Of a DNA stretch of 22,204 nucleotides, positions 1-5,695 are shown in pieces; the first letter of the stretch is position 1; each line of letters starts with the position of its first letter. The stretch spans positions 1 to 22,204 of IMG/VR virus record IMGVR_UViG_3300025086_000284; one strand, given 5' to 3'. Under the pieces are notes generated by a model. It saw only the letters and a program-made list of their open reading frames with translations, ran no database searches and was not told the DNA's origin. Source of the stretch: a virus. Made by a program: the position numbers and the translations under genes.

Positions 1-30
1 AAGAGCTTTAACAGTCTTTTTATTCTTCAT
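1..30 (-). CDS. 5' end of an unknown gene, cut by the window edge
   Basis: Only the first ten codons are visible (MKNKKTVKAL), running off the left edge, so no function can be given. The start is well supported: a perfect AGGAGG Shine-Dalgarno sequence lies four bases before the ATG, at 35-40 on the minus strand. The start codon lies inside the last codons of the preceding small membrane-protein gene, an 11-base overlap. The gene therefore continues the same leftward operon as the primase-helicase. Confidence 0.6.
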   Translation of the reverse strand, partial: MKNKKTVKAL

Positions 31-160
31 ATAGCCTCCTATCTCGAAAACGCTGAATCACGTTGTGTACAGCCACAAATGGCATGGAGATGAAAACAAA
101 TGTCAGCAATATCACAGCACATAGAAGGAATAACCACACACTGAACCACTCTTTAATCAC
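20..160 (-). CDS. Small single-span membrane protein (46 aa)
   Basis: This short reading frame starts with GTG, whose G is the last base of the primase-helicase stop codon (TAGTG), and ends in TAA at 20-22. The product is a short N-terminal stretch (residues 1-3), one long hydrophobic segment at about residues 5-30 (rich in Leu, Val, Phe and Ile), and a charged tail (VIQRFRDRRLYEE). That pattern fits an inner-membrane protein with its basic end in the cytoplasm. I do not recognise the family. Position and tight coupling to flanking genes argue that it is real, but the GTG start has no clear ribosome site other than coupling. Small phage membrane proteins include holins, exclusion proteins and membrane anchors; nothing here chooses among them. 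Confidence 0.5.
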   Translation of the reverse strand: MIKEWFSVWLFLLCAVILLTFVFISMPFVAVHNVIQRFRDRRLYEE

Positions 161-2325
161 TAATCATCTCCAAAGTTGGCGTTGAACCCACCACTATCAT
201 CTTCTATCGCTGTGTAGTTCAAGTCATACACCTTCTTACCATTACTTCTTCTTGGTTCTATGCCTCTTTCGTGTAAGACACGACTCGCATCTTTAATGTC
301 TGGCATCCTAGGTTGCTTGATACCTAAGTCTCTCAGTAACTTCGTCATCTGTACTGGCTTCAAGTTGTCACTATCAAAGTTGACGTGTTCTAGCAGTAAA
401 TCCTCAACACTCGACTGAGTTCTGTATATTTCATTAGAATCTTGTAATAACTCTCTCTCATCAGGGCTTAGAAACCAGTTCTTCTGACCTTTCACATACA
501 TAGTCTCCTTCACCTCAGCCCACATCTGTTGCATGTCCACCCCATGATTGACGTTGATGTCTTTGACAGCGAGAACCCAAAATCTTCGATTCCCAGACGT
601 ATCAGTCAAAAATTCTCTTGCGTTAACACTCGCATAAAAGGCTGTGCGTCTTTGATAAGTCGTAAATGCTCTGTCGTAAGGTAATCTGAGCTCATCTGTC
701 CTTGCAGTCACAAAAGCTTTCAGCTGGTCGATGTCTGACTTCTTAAAAGTGCTCTCGATCTCACCCAACTCGACAATCCAGTGTGATACAGCCCTCTTGA
801 CACTATCCTTGTCACTAGGGTTTAGTGTAGCTCCTTCTAGTAACCAACCTTTGTCATAGTCACACAGTCTTTTAAACCACAGTGTTTTACCCAGCCCTTG
901 AGCACCTTGTAATACAAGTATTCCCTCAAGTTCCACTCCTTGCTCCTCATAAGCAGCTGCTACACAGCTGACCAACCACTTTTTCATCAGCATCTCTTTC
1001 AGTTGGACACTTTCATGTGTGGTTAGACTGTCTAAGAAGGTTTGTAGTCTGGGTTCGCCATCCCAAGGCTTGCTATCTATCCACTCTACCACTGGGTTGT
1101 ATTCTTGTGCCAGTATCTTCAGATAATCTCTAACTTTAGTGTGGGGTATGCCCATGTTGATACATCTGTCCTCTACCTCGATCAGAGAAGCCTCCTCTTT
1201 CATGTCAGCGATGAATTGGGTGTTGGGTATCTCTATTTCCATTCGTTTCTTAATGACGTTGTAACGCACTTCAACACTATGGGTTTTAAGAACCCCATTC
1301 ACGTTGTCCTTGGTGTTGAGAAACCTTCCATTGGCATTGCGTTGAAAGTCATACTCGATGGGTAGGTCAAGTTTCTGTAACGAGGGTATCAGCTCGCCCT
1401 CCAGTGCATCATTCTTATGGTCGTTGTAGTCTCCTTGTGTCTGAGGCATCAAAACCTCTGCATTTCCTTTGTTCTTCAGTATGTACTGACAGGCTTTACT
1501 TGCCTCCTTTTCACCAGTCTTACTGTCATCGTTATCAGCGATAAATATGTGTTTTTTCTTATTGAAGAACTCAAACATAACCTCAGCAACAGGAGATAGG
1601 TTGTAAGCGTCAAAACTGACGACCACAGGCTGTGAGTAGTCAGCGTAAATACTAGCAGCGGTGGCGTAACCCTCTGCATAATTAATTATGTCACTGGTTT
1701 TCAATATCTCTTGTCCTAGTATAAAAAAGCTACCGCTTTTTTTAGAACCAGTGAGAAACTTCTTTGAGCCATCGTCATTAATATATTGGATGCCCACAAT
1801 CGTTAGTTGTTTGTCGTATAGAGGTATCATCAACACCCCATCAGAGCTAATTCTAAGCCCATAGGAGAGCACTTTCTTCTTTTCTAGGTAAGGATGCTTC
1901 TCGCAAGGTTGTGCTTCAGCCCAAAGGCTTTGTGCACGTTTCGCCGCCTTGGAATACTTCTCCTCTTGTTTGATACCAGCCTCTTTTCGTAGAGCTTCGA
2001 TCTCAGCCTTCTCTTCTTTAGTAAGAGGTTTCCTCTTTCTGTTTTCTGGTTTCCATTCTGCTGTAGGAGAATCAGCTGAGAATCGATAGTCACCCAATCT
2101 GCCAAAAGGCACTGATTGATCGAGCCACAGCTGATACCACCCACAGAACTTACGCTTACCACCGACATTGATGTACGCTCGACCTATTGAGCCATCAGTG
2201 ACTAAGCCTTTCTTGGGGTCTGGTTCCATGTGGTTCTCTTGTAAAAAGTTAGAGAACTCATGGATTAAATCTGTTGTAAATGGTTTATCAAAATTCTTTG
2301 TGGGGCGTGTTATTTTTAGTGACAT
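160..2325 (-). CDS. Primase-helicase: Toprim domain plus VapE-type AAA+ ATPase
   Basis: This is a replicative primase/helicase of about 721 residues. Residue numbers here count from a TTG one codon upstream of the ATG. The N-terminal part ends in a Toprim-like domain: an EG pair near 219-220 (NYAEGYATA) and an acidic motif near 265-268 (IADNDD), the metal-binding residues of this fold. The C-terminal half is a virulence-associated-E (VapE) type helicase: Walker A GAQGLGKT near 475-482, Walker B-like WIVELGE near 517-523, a sensor-like ASVN near 566-569 and a likely arginine finger at GNRRFW near 579-584. I place the start at ATG 2325 because AAAGAGA sits six to seven bases upstream; the preceding TTG at 2328 would be too close. 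It is transcribed away from the SSB/exonuclease cassette. Toprim-VapE fusions are typical of phages and satellites; the function is confident, substrate details are not. Confidence 0.9.
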   Translation of the reverse strand: MSLKITRPTKNFDKPFTTDLIHEFSNFLQENHMEPDPKKGLVTDGSIGRAYINVGGKRKFCGWYQLWLDQSVPFGRLGDYRFSADSPTAEWKPENRKRKPLTKEEKAEIEALRKEAGIKQEEKYSKAAKRAQSLWAEAQPCEKHPYLEKKKVLSYGLRISSDGVLMIPLYDKQLTIVGIQYINDDGSKKFLTGSKKSGSFFILGQEILKTSDIINYAEGYATAASIYADYSQPVVVSFDAYNLSPVAEVMFEFFNKKKHIFIADNDDSKTGEKEASKACQYILKNKGNAEVLMPQTQGDYNDHKNDALEGELIPSLQKLDLPIEYDFQRNANGRFLNTKDNVNGVLKTHSVEVRYNVIKKRMEIEIPNTQFIADMKEEASLIEVEDRCINMGIPHTKVRDYLKILAQEYNPVVEWIDSKPWDGEPRLQTFLDSLTTHESVQLKEMLMKKWLVSCVAAAYEEQGVELEGILVLQGAQGLGKTLWFKRLCDYDKGWLLEGATLNPSDKDSVKRAVSHWIVELGEIESTFKKSDIDQLKAFVTARTDELRLPYDRAFTTYQRRTAFYASVNAREFLTDTSGNRRFWVLAVKDINVNHGVDMQQMWAEVKETMYVKGQKNWFLSPDERELLQDSNEIYRTQSSVEDLLLEHVNFDSDNLKPVQMTKLLRDLGIKQPRMPDIKDASRVLHERGIEPRRSNGKKVYDLNYTAIEDDSGGFNANFGDD

Positions 2326-2349
2326 CAATTATCTCTTTTTATAGGTCTG

Positions 2350-2377
2350 TTGCAGTTTTTGGTAAAGTGTGTAAAAT
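2350..2377 (+). promoter_or_regulatory. Candidate sigma-70-type promoter for the rightward replication cassette
   Basis: TTGCAG (2350-2355) and TAAAAT (2372-2377) are separated by 16 bases. Start of transcription would fall near 2384, leaving a leader of about 40 bases that holds a strong ribosome site (AAGGAG at 2412-2417) before the ATG at 2424. This is a match to bacterial consensus only; a phage-specific promoter cannot be excluded. Confidence 0.35.
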
Positions 2378-2404
2378 ACTACAAGATTTTATTTAATTAA
2401 GCAA
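2376..2404 (-). promoter_or_regulatory. Candidate promoter for the leftward primase-helicase operon
   Basis: On the minus strand TTGCTT (2399-2404) and TAGTAT (2376-2381) are spaced by 17 bases. The -10 overlaps the -10 of the rightward candidate, so the two could compete. An alternative box pair closer to the gene (TTTACC, 17 bases, TATAAA) would start transcription inside the ribosome site and is less likely. The consensus match is only moderate. Confidence 0.3.
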
Positions 2405-2423
2405 ACAAAAAAAGGAGACTGAT

Positions 2424-3104
2424 ATGAGTTTGACAATAAAAAGTGAAGGTGACTTTGAAGCTTTGGCTGTGGGTCAGTATGAAGGGGTGTGTTATCGAAT
2501 AGTAGATATGGGTACAAGAGAAGAGGTCTACAAAGACAATCCACCAAAGAAAAGAACAACAGTGCAAATTACTTTTGAACTGCCAACAGAGAAAATGGAT
2601 GATGGCAGACCATTGAGTATTTCCAGAACTTACACACAAAGTTTGTTTGAGTCGAGTGCACTTAGAAAAGATTTAGTGTCTTGGAGGGGTAAGAACTTTA
2701 CTCCAGATGAAGAAGCTGGTTTCGACATTTCTAACCTACTGGGTAAGAACGCTCTAATAGAAGTAGCTCACACTGAGAATGGTAAAGCTAAAATAGCTGG
2801 CATCTTCAAACCAGATGGTGGTGTGCAAGAAACACCAACACATAATGAGCTGACAGCTTTTGATATGGATGTGTACTGTGATGAGTTTAATGGCAATAGC
2901 AGTGAGAAAACTAAAGCTATGTGTGATATTTTTGATACACTACCTGAGTGGCAACAAAAAGACATTGAAGATAGCTTTGAGTTAAAGGCAGCTAAGAAAG
3001 ATAGCAATGCCTCAGTAGAAGAAGCAGAAGTGGTAGAGGAAGAACCTAAAGGTCTAGCTGATTTTCAGGCAGATGCTGAGGGTGACGACAGCATACCCTT
3101 TTAA
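2424..3104 (+). CDS. Single-stranded DNA-binding-like protein with SSB-type acidic tail (DUF669-like)
   Basis: The 226-residue protein has a beta-rich N-terminal region (about residues 8-130) resembling, as I remember it, the DUF669 group of phage single-strand-binding proteins. The motif order is a short Gly-Tyr-containing strand, a long strand with TVQITFELP, then GRPLSISRTYT and a helix. A Glu-rich linker (residues 198-208) follows, and the last residues are EGDDSIPF, which closely match the conserved C-terminal tip of bacterial SSB (DDDIPF). In SSB that tip recruits partner proteins, and phage T7 gp2.5 also uses an acidic tail. It is the first gene of a rightward cassette, with a strong ribosome site AAGGAG seven bases upstream. 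The probable role is coating single-stranded DNA during replication and recombination, working with the exonuclease encoded downstream. The ssDNA-binding call is inference from tail and context. Confidence 0.65.
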   Translation: MSLTIKSEGDFEALAVGQYEGVCYRIVDMGTREEVYKDNPPKKRTTVQITFELPTEKMDDGRPLSISRTYTQSLFESSALRKDLVSWRGKNFTPDEEAGFDISNLLGKNALIEVAHTENGKAKIAGIFKPDGGVQETPTHNELTAFDMDVYCDEFNGNSSEKTKAMCDIFDTLPEWQQKDIEDSFELKAAKKDSNASVEEAEVVEEEPKGLADFQADAEGDDSIPF

Positions 3105-3115
3105 TTTAAGTTTCA

Positions 3116-3164
3116 GTGGGTGGTGTTTTTCTCTAATCTCACACAACAAGACAAATCCACCCAC
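3116..3164. other. Inverted repeat in the SSB-DUF3310 spacer
   Basis: GTGGGTGG (3116-3123) and its exact complement CCACCCAC (3157-3164) flank a 33-base loop in the 76-base gap between the two genes. It could fold in the mRNA ahead of the ribosome site at 3172-3176. The long loop and lack of a T-run make an intrinsic terminator unlikely, and it could be chance. Confidence 0.25.
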
Positions 3165-3180
3165 ACCCTTCAGGAGCAGT

Positions 3181-3447
3181 ATGGACAATCCAGACATGGT
3201 TAACCAACCACCACACTATGTGAACCAAGGTGAGGTTGAGTGCATTGACTACATTAAACAACAACTGGGCGACAACTTTAGATACTATTTAGAGGGCACA
3301 GCCATCAAATATCTGCATAGGTTCAAGTACAAGGACAAAGAAATAGAAGACTTAAAGAAACATCAGTTCTATATAGATAAGCTCATAAAAGAGTTGGAAT
3401 CTTTAGACAAGCAACTGATAGAAGAAGCAAGGAACTTCATTGACTAG
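3181..3447 (+). CDS. DUF3310 family protein (88 aa)
   Basis: This small protein matches the DUF3310 pattern as I know it: an N-terminal PPHY motif (residues 10-13), then ECIDYI, then a helix GTAIKYLHRFKYKDKEIEDLKKHQFYIDKL carried in full between about residues 39 and 69. The family is common in phage replication regions and is sometimes annotated as a nucleotide kinase-like or SaV protein, but its biochemical role is not established. The start at 3181 is chosen over a longer frame because AGGAG (3172-3176) lies just upstream and the conserved motifs begin right after this Met. It overlaps the next gene by 8 bases, so the two are probably translated together. Confidence 0.85.
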   Translation: MDNPDMVNQPPHYVNQGEVECIDYIKQQLGDNFRYYLEGTAIKYLHRFKYKDKEIEDLKKHQFYIDKLIKELESLDKQLIEEARNFID

Positions 3448-4159
3448 CTTAGAGTACGACATCTATAACTTACCATCTGCAATCATGATGGAACACAAGC
3501 TATCTACAGACACCATACAGACACTTAACACCTACTTAGACAAAGAACTGCAAGACCCTAACAGAAAGTCTCTCAGTGGCGATCTGGTAGGACAAATACA
3601 TCAAGGTGAGCAACTGTCTATGGATTTTGAATGTGACGAGCTCAAAGACTTTAGAGCTATGGTTGAGAACCTAGGGGTAGCTTATCTCAGACACTTTGTA
3701 GAACAGACAGGAACCATGATAAGACCTAAGCAAGTCGTGACAGATAAACTTTGGTCAGTTCACTCTTATGAGGGTGACTACAATCCAATCCACGACCACC
3801 TCACAGCTTCACCTATGGGTATTAGCTTTACCACTTGGACAAAAGTGCCAGAGCAGATAGGTAAGACAGCAGATGGAAAAGAAGTCGAGGATTACAATTT
3901 ATACAACTCATCTGGTGTGATAGATGGGTATATCAATTTCACATATGGTCTTAACCAGACTTCTGACCCAGAAAGGTTAAGACCTTCACAGTCTCGATAT
4001 GTGAAACCAGAGGAGGGTAAGTTGTTATTGTTTCCATCTTGGATGCAACATGCAGTTTACCCTTTCTTTGGTTCAGGAGAGAGAAGGACAGTAGCTGGCA
4101 ATATGAATTGCTTTGACGTAACAGAAGAACAAATGAAAGGAGCGAAAGATGGAGTTTAA
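3440..4159 (+). CDS. 2OG-Fe(II) oxygenase (first of two)
   Basis: The 239-residue protein resembles phage 2-oxoglutarate/iron-dependent dioxygenases of the TIGR02466-like type. The core has a YNPIHDH motif at 114-120 supplying the first iron ligands, and LFPSWMQHAVYPFFG at 197-211 supplying the distal His (H204). R215 or R216 (GERRTVAG) is placed to hold 2-oxoglutarate. Such enzymes hydroxylate or oxidise proteins, nucleic acids or small molecules; the substrate here is unknown. I place the start at TTG 3440, since AAGGA lies six bases upstream and it overlaps the DUF3310 gene; an ATG at 3485 has no ribosome site and would lose 15 residues. The next gene overlaps its end by 11 bases. It sits inside the replication cassette, which makes DNA or a replication protein worth considering as substrate, but that is speculation. 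Confidence 0.8.
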   Translation: MTSLEYDIYNLPSAIMMEHKLSTDTIQTLNTYLDKELQDPNRKSLSGDLVGQIHQGEQLSMDFECDELKDFRAMVENLGVAYLRHFVEQTGTMIRPKQVVTDKLWSVHSYEGDYNPIHDHLTASPMGISFTTWTKVPEQIGKTADGKEVEDYNLYNSSGVIDGYINFTYGLNQTSDPERLRPSQSRYVKPEEGKLLLFPSWMQHAVYPFFGSGERRTVAGNMNCFDVTEEQMKGAKDGV

Positions 4160-4922
4160 AGAAGGTTTATATGAAGACATACCCTATGAGCAGTATGACT
4201 CAATACCAGCATACAGGTCACACGATCTAACCAGTGTGATTAAGTGTCCATATACATGGAAGAACAAGAAAGGGTTAACGCCCTCTCCAGCTTTGCTGGA
4301 AGGCAGAGTGCAACACACAGTGTTCTTAGAACACCACAAGTTTGACGAGGAGTTTGTCATACAGCCCAACATAGACAGAAGAACCAAGGTAGGTAAGGCT
4401 GAGTATGAAGACTTCTTAGCTACTGTTGGTAACAGAACACCTATCAGCCAAGACCTGTACGATCTGTGCATGGAGAGAAGAGAGCTGGTCAAAGAATACA
4501 TACCTAAAGAAGACCACAAGGTCGAGTGCACATTGATGTTTACTTATCATGGACATCCATTCAAATGTAGGATGGATTGGTATGACAATGTAGATGTGTG
4601 GGATTTAAAGACTTGTAGAGATGCTTCTTTCAGAGGTTTCAAGCAAGCCATCAACGCTTTCAATTATCACATGCAAGCAGCTCTATATGTTGATGCCTGT
4701 AGGTCATTGGGTATGCCAGCTGGTAAGTTTAACTTCTTAGCACAAGAGAAGACTCATCCTTATCCTTATGTGGTTTATACCTTGTCTGATGAAGCTATGG
4801 AGTATGCTAGAGCTAAGAACCAACAGGCTTTGTCTTTGTTACTCAGATGTAAAGAAGAAGATAAGTTTGTGCCCTATGGCTTAGAAGGAACCCAAACCAT
4901 AGAGCTAGGAGACTTGTATTAG
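4149..4922 (+). CDS. PD-(D/E)XK exonuclease, DUF3799/RecE-like
   Basis: This 257-residue nuclease has the RecB-type core: GRVQHTVFLE (52-61) with the conserved His at 56, then Asp143 in CRMDWYD, the DLK triad element at 152-154 (VWDLKTC), and a QAALY motif at 176-180 matching the usual Gln-x3-Tyr. Its length fits stand-alone phage exonucleases related to the C-terminal nuclease of RecE. In that family the enzyme digests one strand of duplex DNA from ends and works with a single-strand-annealing protein. No RecT, Erf or Beta homologue is visible nearby; the SSB-like protein three genes upstream may be the partner, as in T7 (gp6 with gp2.5). A ribosome site AAAGGAG lies at 4136-4142 inside the previous gene. 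Its stop codon overlaps the stop of the convergent gene. Confidence 0.85.
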   Translation: MEFKEGLYEDIPYEQYDSIPAYRSHDLTSVIKCPYTWKNKKGLTPSPALLEGRVQHTVFLEHHKFDEEFVIQPNIDRRTKVGKAEYEDFLATVGNRTPISQDLYDLCMERRELVKEYIPKEDHKVECTLMFTYHGHPFKCRMDWYDNVDVWDLKTCRDASFRGFKQAINAFNYHMQAALYVDACRSLGMPAGKFNFLAQEKTHPYPYVVYTLSDEAMEYARAKNQQALSLLLRCKEEDKFVPYGLEGTQTIELGDLY

Positions 4923-5077
4923 TTACAGCTAGGCTTTAGTTCTTTGTAGTCTGGGTAGTGACCAGCACACACCATGTCAGTGTAATGCTGTTGAGCTAAG
5001 AGCTCATCTTGGTAATCCATAGCACCCACAAAGCCCAACATTACAAATATCAATATGGTTATAAACCAGCTTTTCAT
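4919..5077 (-). CDS. Small protein with N-terminal hydrophobic segment (52 aa)
   Basis: Residues 4-20 form a hydrophobic stretch after a short MKSW start, consistent with a signal anchor or uncleaved signal peptide. It is followed by a short polar part with two cysteines (about residues 38 and 51) and many aromatic and His residues (QQHYTDMVCAGHYPDYKELK). If exported, the two cysteines could pair in the periplasm. I have a vague memory of similar short proteins with a DYQDEL...MVxAGHxPDY pattern in other phages, but no function is known to me. I place the start at ATG 5077, with GGAG six bases upstream, rather than at a further-upstream codon without a ribosome site. Its stop overlaps that of the exonuclease gene on the other strand. 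It is the last gene of a three-gene leftward operon. Confidence 0.65.
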   Translation of the reverse strand: MKSWFITILIFVMLGFVGAMDYQDELLAQQHYTDMVCAGHYPDYKELKPSCN

Positions 5078-5116
5078 AATCTTCTCCAGTGAGAGGGGTG
5101 GCTTACGCCACCTCCT
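5075..5116 (-). repeat. Stop-in-loop hairpin/ribosome-site module, copy A
   Basis: Copy A of a 42-base direct repeat; 39 of 42 bases match copy B at 5397-5438. Read on the minus strand it holds the last codons of the upstream gene (GAG GTG GCG TAA), a hairpin GGTGGC-GTAA-GCCACC at 5097-5112 with the TAA stop inside the four-base loop, then the ribosome site GGAGAAGATT and the ATG of the next gene. The loop GUAA is of the stable GNRA class. No T-run follows, so it is not a standard terminator. Confidence 0.85.
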
Positions 5117-5399
5117 CTGTGTTGAACCTATCAAGATATGCTTTATGCTCCCCTTCTTCAAAAGAAGTTATAGCATCTTCGATTCTCCAAGTTATGAATG
5201 TCTTGGCATAGTCTAAGGTTGTATATTCGTACCTATCTCCATAAAGCTCTATGGGTCTAAAATTAGGTGTGTAAAAAGCATAATATTTTTTTCCTGTTCT
5301 GCCTTTTTCTTGTGGAATTATGTAATAACCTTTGTATTTGTAACCCCATTTGCCACCTACTGATGGTGCACCTATTTCTTTTATTAATTCTAATTTCAT
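5103..5399 (-). CDS. Unknown small protein (98 aa)
   Basis: I do not recognise this protein. It has a beta-rich first half with KYKGYYIIPQEKGRTGKKYY (about residues 20-40), then a short linker and a helix DYAKTFITWRIEDAITSFEEG, ending in EEVA. The order strand(s)-strand-helix with a YKG motif parallels the neighbouring 60-residue protein (YKGVEI, then a helix DAKTRIDRKL), so the two may be diverged copies. I place the start at ATG 5399 with GGAG six bases upstream. Both the stop codon (in the hairpin loop of copy A) and the ribosome site (in copy B) are supplied by the duplicated 42-base module. Confidence 0.7.
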   Translation of the reverse strand: MKLELIKEIGAPSVGGKWGYKYKGYYIIPQEKGRTGKKYYAFYTPNFRPIELYGDRYEYTTLDYAKTFITWRIEDAITSFEEGEHKAYLDRFNTEEVA

Positions 5400-5438
5400 A
5401 ATTTTCTCCAATAAGAGGGGTGGCTTACGCCACCTCCT
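5397..5438 (-). repeat. Stop-in-loop hairpin/ribosome-site module, copy B
   Basis: Copy B of the 42-base module, with the hairpin at 5419-5434 and the TAA stop at 5425-5427 in its GTAA loop. It joins the 60-residue gene to the 98-residue gene. Stem, loop, stop codon and the GGAG ribosome site are unchanged between copies; the three differing bases (offsets 7, 15 and 17 from the left end) all lie outside the stem-loop. Confidence 0.85.
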
Positions 5439-5607
5439 TTAGTTTTCTGTCAATTCTAGTTTTGGCATCTTTAAGTTTATGAGTAACATTTAATTTACCA
5501 TTTAGTCTGAAGTGATACATGCTGTTGTAGTAATCACTATCCATACTTAAAGGGGTTCTTACACATGTTATTTCGACACCTTTATACTCTCTATATACTC
5601 TTTTCAT
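5425..5607 (-). CDS. Unknown small protein (60 aa)
   Basis: First gene of a three-gene leftward operon. The product is basic, with an N-terminal strand-like YREYKGVEITCVRT, a central YYNSMYHFRLNG and a C-terminal helix LKDAKTRIDRKLKEVA. This resembles many short phage proteins that pair a small beta-sheet with one helix; none has a function that I can name. A clear ribosome site (GGAG at 5612-5615) precedes the ATG. An extended -10 promoter lies about 33 bases upstream. The last codons and stop lie inside repeat copy B. Confidence 0.7.
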   Translation of the reverse strand: MKRVYREYKGVEITCVRTPLSMDSDYYNSMYHFRLNGKLNVTHKLKDAKTRIDRKLKEVA

Positions 5608-5639
5608 TTTTTCTCCTTTGTTATTAATCTCACATGTCT

Positions 5640-5667
5640 ATAATAACATATGTGTACAAATGTGCAA
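5640..5667 (-). promoter_or_regulatory. Extended -10 promoter for the small-gene operon
   Basis: On the minus strand the -10 is TATTAT (5640-5645) preceded by TGT (5646-5648), an extended -10 motif. A -35-like TTGCAC lies at 5662-5667, with 16 bases between. Transcription would start near 5632, giving a leader of about 25 bases with a good ribosome site before the ATG at 5607. This is the best promoter match I see in the window. Confidence 0.55.
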
Positions 5668-5678
5668 GTATTTGCACA
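5661..5678. promoter_or_regulatory. Operator-like perfect dyad over the -35 box
   Basis: TGTGCAA-GTAT-TTGCACA is a perfect 7-base inverted repeat with a 4-base centre. One arm contains the -35 of the leftward promoter, so a protein bound here would be expected to block RNA polymerase. It lies 17 bases beyond the 3' end of the oxygenase gene, which suggests a regulatory role rather than a coding one. The binding protein is unknown; the RHH-like protein at 6482 is one candidate. Confidence 0.45.
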
Positions 5679-5695
5679 AAGAAATATTAATTAAT

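Noticed and set aside
1105-1365. Plus-strand frame opposite the primase-helicase
   Set aside because: The minus-strand frame carries clear Toprim and AAA+ motifs; this one has none and no start signal.
3116-3164. Intrinsic terminator between the SSB-like and DUF3310 genes
   Set aside because: An 8-base stem with a 33-base loop and no T-run; kept only as a low-confidence inverted repeat.
3073-3180. Longer start for the DUF3310 gene
   Set aside because: The extra 36 codons overlap the end of the SSB-like gene, lack family similarity, and the ATG at 3181 has its own AGGAG.
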